The notes beneath the pieces were generated by a model that ran no database searches, was not told where the DNA came from, and was given only the letters and a program-made list of their open reading frames with translations. The position numbers were made by a program, and so were the translations under genes. Shown here in pieces: positions 58,761-64,000 of a DNA stretch of 64,000 nt; position 1 is the stretch's first letter, and every line of letters begins with the position of its first letter. The DNA is from Chrysophaeum taylorii (Eukaryota > Sar > Pelagophyceae > Pelagomonadales > Pelagomonadaceae): contig JAQMWT010000324.1 of the NCBI GenBank assembly GCA_029834535.1, positions 1-64,000 on the forward strand, written 5' to 3'.

Positions 58761-59876
58761 TCAGAAGTCGTTGTCGTTCTCTTCCTCCGCATCTTCGCCG
58801 TCATCATCATCATCGACGTCAGTTTCTTCGCCTGGAAAATCATGATCGCCTAGTGTGTTTGGCGTCTTCTTGTAGATTTCCCACAAGCGGTCATAATCAA
58901 CGTCGCCATGCACGTACTTCCAGAAGGGGTAGTTGTGTTTGATGACGACAAACAAACCAAGAATTAATTATCGGCGATAGACTTGAAAACTGAGCGCGCT
59001 TTTCGTCAGTTTCCCAAATCGGAATACACGTTCCTCGTGCGCCTCAGTTTCAGTCGCGCTGCCTTTACTTTCGAACATGAGCGTCGCAGTCGGGTAATCT
59101 GCCCGGATCTTGGGATCAGCGTACATATGAAGCAGGTCCATCTCGCTTGCCTCGAATGCCATCTTCTTTGACGAAACGTGACCATTCTGTCCTGGGCATA
59201 GCGAGGAACTTCGCCTTCTGCGTTGTGTGCTTGCGAAGCACTCGCGGCCTTCGAGTTGTCGCTGTCGTCACCTAAATCTAGCAGATCGTCGTCGTCGTCG
59301 TCGTCGTTGTCGTCACTATGGCTCGTTTTGCGTCGCTTTATTGGGGAAGGCAGCGTTGGATCCGCTGCTTACATCAAGTCCAACGCGCGCGCTGCCTCTC
59401 TCCATGTACTGTCGAACCGAGTCTCTTGACTAAAGTAGCCTGCGCAACAGGGAGCACTTTTTCAATATTGATCGAAGGGCTCAGCATCATCAGGTTGCCG
59501 ACACCACCGTGCAGCGCCTCTCCGGTTCTTTTATGCAAATATCTCGAGCAGTTGAGACCAATCCATCGCATTCGCCCCATTCCACCTCATGGAACTTGCG
59601 CTTGTTCACGAGGCCCGTCTTGCGCATCGGTACCTGAAGTGTGTCTCGTTTAAGCTTGTTGAGTGGGCAGACGGTGAAGGCGCGAACCATATCGACGACG
59701 ACCGGGACGTCGCCTTCGGTTTGGAGTGTCAGCATATGCAGAGGCTTCATGAAGGCTTCCACTTGAGCACTACATCGCCAGTCTCTTGACGACATCGCAG
59801 GGACTCGGGGCTCTGATGGCGGATTCGAGCTGAATGATGATGGCTTAAATGGCTTCTCCTCGTCATCCTCGGACAC
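58761..59876 (-). pseudogene. hAT-family transposase, C-terminal half, broken frames
   Basis: Reading 5' to 3' on the minus strand: SSRDWRCSAQVEAFMKPLHM with LTLQTEGDVPVVVDMVRAFT (the W.....L.PF...T..LQ segment), then YLHKRTGEALHGGVGNLMML SPSINIEK in another frame, then MYADPKIRADYPTATLMFES and TETEAHEERVFRFGKLTKSA with FVVIKHNYPFWKYV. The ERVFRFGK block corresponds to the ERVFS.AG motif of the hAT dimerisation domain and the last block to the following helix. At least three frame breaks; an acidic Asp/Glu tail ends the frame. Confidence 0.6.
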
Positions 59877-59994
59877 GTCACAAGATTTTGTGGACGAAAA
59901 TTAGTATACCCCGTTGATACGTGCGACGTCACATAGTTACGGTGTTGAAAACGGCCATCGCTGCGTGTGTGCCTTCGAGTGCCTGCTGGCTGCG

Positions 59995-60165
59995 CGGTGA
60001 GTTCGCGTTCGCGACGGGTTCGCGTTCGCGGCGGTTCGGGTTCGCTACGGGTTCGCGTTCGGGGCGAGTTCGGGTTCGCTACTGGTTCGCGTTCGCGGCG
60101 AGTTCGCGTTCGCGCGCTGTTGGGATGCGAACCACAGCGAACGCGGACCGAGTTCGCGCGTCGAA
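59995..60165 (+). repeat. Right subterminal array (GTTCGCG motif)
   Basis: Repeated GAGTTCGCGTTCGCG, GGGTTCGCGTTCG and GGTTCGGGTTCGCTAC, mostly in the same orientation as the left array, with a few reversed copies (CGAACGCGAACC) at the outer edge. Confidence 0.85.
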
Positions 60166-60363
60166 CGCGAACCATGTCGTGGTTCGTTGCTTCCTTTAGT
60201 TGTTGATCGGCACTTACCATCACCAGGGTGCACTGGCGGCCCCATCCCATGCTCCCACGCTGGCACGCCTCCACCTTCACGCGCCATCTGCCTCAACTAC
60301 GGTCCCGATCACCTCAACTAAGTCCTCATCATGCGGAGGTAGTACTCTATAGAGTAATAAGTG

Positions 60364-61356
60364 ACAAGTGCAGGCCAGTAAGTTCACCTAGTCCCAATCT
60401 CTAACCCCAGTAAGTTCGGCGTAAACCCACTCGTGCTCACACCCACTCACCCCACTCTCCTTCGAGCTCGTCGCTCTCACCCCCGCCAATCTAAGCTGCG
60501 TTGATCCGCAGACGCCGCCAACCTTCGAGTTTACTCTAAAAGCCCCAGTAAGTTCACACTTGGTCTCAGTAAGTTCACCTGGTCACTAAGTTCACCTAGT
60601 CCCAATCTCAAACCCCAGTAAGTTCACCTGGTCCCAGTAAGTTCACCTACAGTGCGCGTGTAGACGCCGGGAGGGGGCTTATCGGTATTGCGCAGCACGT
60701 GTGGGGTAGGGTGGAGTCGTCGACTCAGAAGAGGATATCCTCGGGGTTGCCGATCGACAGAGAGCCACGTAGAGCTGGACGTGGCAGAAGACGGGCTTCG
60801 CCAAGAGGACGCCGACCTCGCGGGGCGTCTGGCCCTGGCTCTTGGTGATCGTTTGGCGTAGGCGGGCCTTAAGCGATACAGGTTGGAGGAGCCTCGGTGA
60901 CAACGACACGATCGATCATGTATCTGGTACCGTTGCAGTGGCCGTGCGACGGGTCGAGGTTGCGAAGACTTTAAGCTCGCGATCAAAGTCAGCATGCCGT
61001 TGGTTGTCAGGGAGTTGAAAACTCGACTGTAAAGAGCGAGGCGTCGGCTTCCGACCCAACCTAGTCGGCCGAAAAGAACTCCGACGCCTCGTCTTCGGGA
61101 AAAAAAGGCCGCGGTCATGCGCGCGTTGTCAGCATCGACAACATCGTTTCGACGGGGCGTGAGAATGGCGCGCTGAAAGAGCCGCCGCGGGTCGTGGAAA
61201 CAGTCTGCGAGGTCGCCGTAGACGGCTTCGAGGATCACTGTCTGGCTCTCGCGCCTACCTGATCCTTACTCTCGCGCCTACCTGATCCTTACCCTAAATC
61301 GAGGGACAGACAGACAAACAAACAGACAGACAAACATCTGTCGATTAGTAGTTAGG
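60364..61356 (-). repeat. ~1 kb dispersed repeat, copy 2
   Basis: It begins ACAAGTGCAGGCCAGTAAGT with the GTAAGTTCACCTGGTCCCA minisatellite, and continues through the conserved body to CTGTCGATTAGTAGTTAGGA. It is head-to-tail with copy 3. A 204-aa frame (60624-61238, minus) is the longest in any copy and has no known domain. Confidence 0.88.
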
Positions 61357-62351
61357 ACAAGTGCAGGCCAGTAAGTTCACCTACTCCCAATCTCTTACCC
61401 CAGTAAGTTCGGCGTAAACCCACTCGTGCGCACACCCACTCACCCCACTCTCCTTTGAGCTCGTCGCTCTCACCCCCGCCAATCCAAGCTGCTTTGATCC
61501 GCACGCGCCGCCAACCCTTGAGTTTACTCTAAACACCCCAGTAAGTTCACCTGGTCCCAGTTAGTTCACCTGGGCACTCAGCTCACCTAGTCCCAATCTC
61601 TAACCCCAGTAAATCCACCTGGTCCCAGTAAGTTCACCTACAGTGCGCGTGTAGACGCCGTGAGGGGGCTTATCGGTATTGCGCAGCACGTGTGGGGTAG
61701 GGTGGAGTCGTCGACCCAGAAGAGCAAATCCTCGGGGTTGCCGATCGACAGAGAGCCACGTACAGCTGGACGTGACAGAAGACGGGCTTGGGCAAGAGGA
61801 CGCCGACCTCGCGGGGCGTCTGGCCCTGGCTCTTGTTGATCGCTTGGCGTCGGCGGGCCTTACGGGATACAGGTTGGAGGAGCCTCGGTGACAACGACAC
61901 GATCGATCATGTATCTGGTACCGTTGCAGTGGCCGTGCGATGGGTCGAGGTTGCGAAGACTTTAACCTCGCGATCAAAGTCAGCATGCCGTTGGTTGTCA
62001 GGGAGTTGAAAACTCGACTATAAAGAGCGAGGCGTCGTCTTCCGACCCAGCCTAGTCAGCCGAAAAGAACTCCGACGCCTCGTCTCCGGGAAAAAAAGGC
62101 CGCGGTCATGCGCGCGTTGTCAGCATCGACAACATTGTTTCGACGGGGCGTGAGAATGGCGCGCTGAAAGAGCCGCCTCGGCTCGTGGAAATAGTCTGCG
62201 AGGTCGCCGTAGACGGCTTGGAGGATCACTGTCTGGCTCTCGCGCCTACCTGATCCTTACTCTCGCGCCTACCTGATCCTTACCCTAAATAGAGGGACAA
62301 ACAGACAGACAAACAGACAAACAGACAAACATCTGTCGATTAGTAGTTAGG
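61357..62351 (-). repeat. ~1 kb dispersed repeat, copy 3
   Basis: Immediately follows copy 2 in the same orientation and is very similar to it, with point changes and a shorter frame. It ends CTGTCGATTAGTAGTTAGGA. Confidence 0.88.
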
Positions 62352-62352
62352 A

Positions 62353-63258
62353 ACACAGGGGTATTATAGCCCCGTGCACTCGCGCACACCAGGACCGGCA
62401 TTCCTACCCTCACCTTTTGGTTATGGGCCCTTAAAGCGCTCGAGGTGGATCGCGCGTTCGAATCCGCTCCACCGCTGCGTCGCAAGGAGTGTGTGAGTGT
62501 CTACGAAGCAGTTGCCGTCGCCAACTGCTGGAGCCCCATCGTCTAGCACAAACACTAGACCCCCCTCATCTGGGCGCTTTCACTTACCAGGACCGGGTGT
62601 TCATCTCCGACGCAGATGTTCATCTTAAGCAGATGGCGTCGTCGTCTGCTGGGTGGGTCCCCATCGTCTCGCATACACATACATGCTTGACTCGCCCCAG
62701 ATGTTCACGTTTCAGTATGATGGGGAAGCACAGGGGTATATATAGCCCCGTGCACTCGCGCACACCAGGACCGGCATTCCTACCCTCACCTTTTGGTTAT
62801 GGGCCCTTAAAGCGCTCGAGGTGGATCGCGCGTTCGAATCCGCCCCACCGCTGCGCCGCAAGGAGTGTGTGAGTGGCTTCGACGCAGTTGCCATTGCCAA
62901 CTGCTGGAGCCCCATCGTCTAGCACAAACACTAGACCCTCCTCATCTGGGCGCTTTCACTTACCAGGACCGGGTGTTCATCTCCGACGCAGATGTTCATC
63001 TTAAGCAGATGGCGTCGTCGTCTGCTGGGTCCCCATCGTCTCGCATACACATACATGGACCGGGTGTTCATCTCCGACGCAGATGTTCATCTTAAGCAGA
63101 TGGCGTCGTCGTCTGCTGGGTCCCCACCGTTTCGCATACACATACATGCTTGACTCGCCCCAGATGTTCACGTTTCACTATGATGGGGAAGCACAGGGGT
63201 ATATATAGCCCCGGGCACTCACACACACCAGGACCGGCATTCCTACCCTCACCTTTTG
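62353..63258 (+). repeat. SINE-like tandem repeat, two and a fraction units
   Basis: Unit A 62353-62728 (376 bp), unit B 62729-63191 (463 bp, containing an internal duplication of about 87 bp) and a truncated unit C 63192-63258. Each starts CACAGGGGTATWATAGCCCC. Full units contain TGGTTATGGGC and, about 28 bp later, GTTCGAATCC, resembling the A and B boxes of a tRNA-type Pol III promoter. No good cloverleaf could be folded by eye, so a tRNA gene is not called. Confidence 0.7.
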
Positions 63259-63264
63259 AGGAAG

Positions 63265-63440
63265 ACAAGTGCAGGCCAGTAAGTTCACCTAGTCCCTATC
63301 TCTAACCCCAGTAAGTTCATCTGGCTCGTGGGCCTACTTGATCCTTACCCTAAATCGGGGGTCAGACAAAGAGACAGACAGACAGACAAACATCAGTCGA
63401 CATATAAAGACAGACAAACATCTGTCGATTAGTAGTTAAG
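63265..63440 (-). repeat. ~1 kb dispersed repeat, copy 4 (internally deleted)
   Basis: Both ends are present (ACAAGTGCAGGCCAGTAAGT ... CTGTCGATTAGTAGTTAAG) but about 820 bp of the interior is missing. It joins the minisatellite end to the TGATCCTTACCCTAAATCG and CAGACAGACA tract. Confidence 0.85.
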
Positions 63441-63682
63441 AAGAAGAAGATTACGGTCCGGCGAAGGATCTCTGTCGGCCGACCAGAGGACGGGCTTCGA
63501 CTGGCCGTTTGGGACTCGGCGCGCGAAACTTACATTTTGGCTTCGAGAACGAGGACAAAATACTATCGCGAGGGACAAGGTAGTTTGGGCAAAAGACCCC
63601 GCGAGTAGCGTGGTGGCCGAGAAGATTGAGCGCCGACGCGGAGCTACCCTGGGAGTTCGTTCGCACCAAGAAGATCTAGACC

Positions 63683-64000
63683 ATGGCCGATCATATCGGA
63701 TTGGGAGAGATATTTAAGGTCTCCAACAAAGGGGATGGGTCCTATTTTAAAGGCGAGAGGAATCATGATGACGAGCTACTGTTCGAGCATTCACTTAGGA
63801 AATCATGGAAACCGGGTACTCACAAATACTCGGAAACCATCAAAACCCCATCGGACAAGGAAATCAACTACATCGAAGTTGTCGACAATTGGAAAGACGG
63901 AACGAACGGAGAGAGGGACGTAACTGTGACGGCCAAGACTGAGGTCCGCGTGACGATTACGGGGGTCTTTGGGCGCGGAGTCAACTGGGACATCCGAGTT
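63683..64000 (+). CDS. Partial CDS, MBF2-like domain (5' part only)
   Basis: An open frame of 106 codons from ATG 63683 that runs off the window end. The product begins MADHIGLGEIFKVSNKGDGS and includes KEINYIEVVDNWKDGTNGER and VRVTITGVFGRGVNWDIRV. The pattern I.YI.V.D...DGT.G......V.V.I...FGRG..W.I.V resembles the C-terminal beta-rich part of MBF2/salivary secreted peptides of arthropods. There is no signal peptide. Codon use is less GC-rich than the core genes. The assignment is tentative, and a generic beta-sandwich protein is possible. Confidence 0.6.
   Translation, partial: MADHIGLGEIFKVSNKGDGSYFKGERNHDDELLFEHSLRKSWKPGTHKYSETIKTPSDKEINYIEVVDNWKDGTNGERDVTVTAKTEVRVTITGVFGRGVNWDIRV

Larger units (their letters stand above)
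58137..60205 (-). mobile_element. hAT-like DNA transposon remnant with GTTCGCG subterminal arrays
   Basis: A degraded transposase on the minus strand (58761-59876) is bracketed by two arrays of GGTTCGCGTTCG-type motifs. Outside the arrays, AAAGGAAGCAACAAACCC on the left and the reverse complement of GGTTCGTTGCTTCCTTTAG on the right form an inverted pair. Subterminal motif arrays and short terminal inverted repeats are usual for hAT elements. The exact ends and target-site duplication could not be fixed. Confidence 0.6.

Noticed and set aside
62418-62470. tRNA gene around the GTTCGAATCC motif
   Set aside because: T-arm and acceptor stems do not pair; only box-like motifs remain.

Overview
The window reads as nuclear DNA of a photosynthetic eukaryotic microalga. 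The evidence is a PsbP-type thylakoid-lumen protein with a twin-arginine leader, a eukaryotic cytosolic SRP54, a CDPK, myristoylated EF-hand kinases and a very GC-rich, compact, mostly intronless gene set. A stramenopile such as a pelagophyte would fit, but that is inference; no rRNA or organelle marker is present to fix the lineage.

Layout. 1-4077 is a decayed Ty1/copia LTR retrotransposon: 5' LTR end, primer-binding site, RT and RNase H fragments, 3' LTR. Its right LTR abuts the 3' end of an inositol monophosphatase-like gene. 4078-33690 is the core region: IMPase, a giant beta-helix/7TM surface protein, SRP54, PsbP-like, a 1636-aa ARM/HEAT-like protein, an MFS transporter and a CDPK (divergent pair), a coiled-coil protein, a multi-pass membrane protein, a sulfotransferase and an EF-hand/PH/kinase protein. 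Intergenic gaps are often under 200 bp. 33700-48400 is an accessory region. It holds a ~1 kb dispersed repeat, a 30-bp minisatellite, decayed coding matter, a DDE-transposase remnant, a truncated purple-acid-phosphatase N-domain, a Cys-loop ligand-gated channel gene and rearranged reverse-transcriptase fragments.

48640-57064 (with a broken ankyrin tail to 57629) holds the most striking object. It is an 18-exon gene that I reconstruct as a ~2484-aa NLR-like/ROCO protein with TIR-like, 15.5 TPRs, Roc-COR, a possible SAM-like segment, CHAT protease-like and PNP/UDP nucleosidase-like domains. Fourteen of the TPRs sit one per exon at 42-44 aa (the first is 40 aa). They are separated by introns of 42-63 nt, and ten of them form five exact 337-bp tandem units. 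I infer an intracellular immune or self/non-self sensor: variable TPR recognition surface, GTPase switch, and up to three candidate effector enzymes in one chain.

57630-64000 is repeat-rich: a hAT-like element with GTTCGCG subterminal arrays, two tandem full copies and one deleted copy of the ~1 kb repeat, a SINE-like tandem repeat with a B-box-like motif, and the 5' part of a gene whose product resembles the arthropod MBF2 family.

Coordinates and translations were read by eye. Intron positions in the ROCO gene rest on GT-AG sites that keep frame and exactly restore the repeat periodicity. No similarity search was run.
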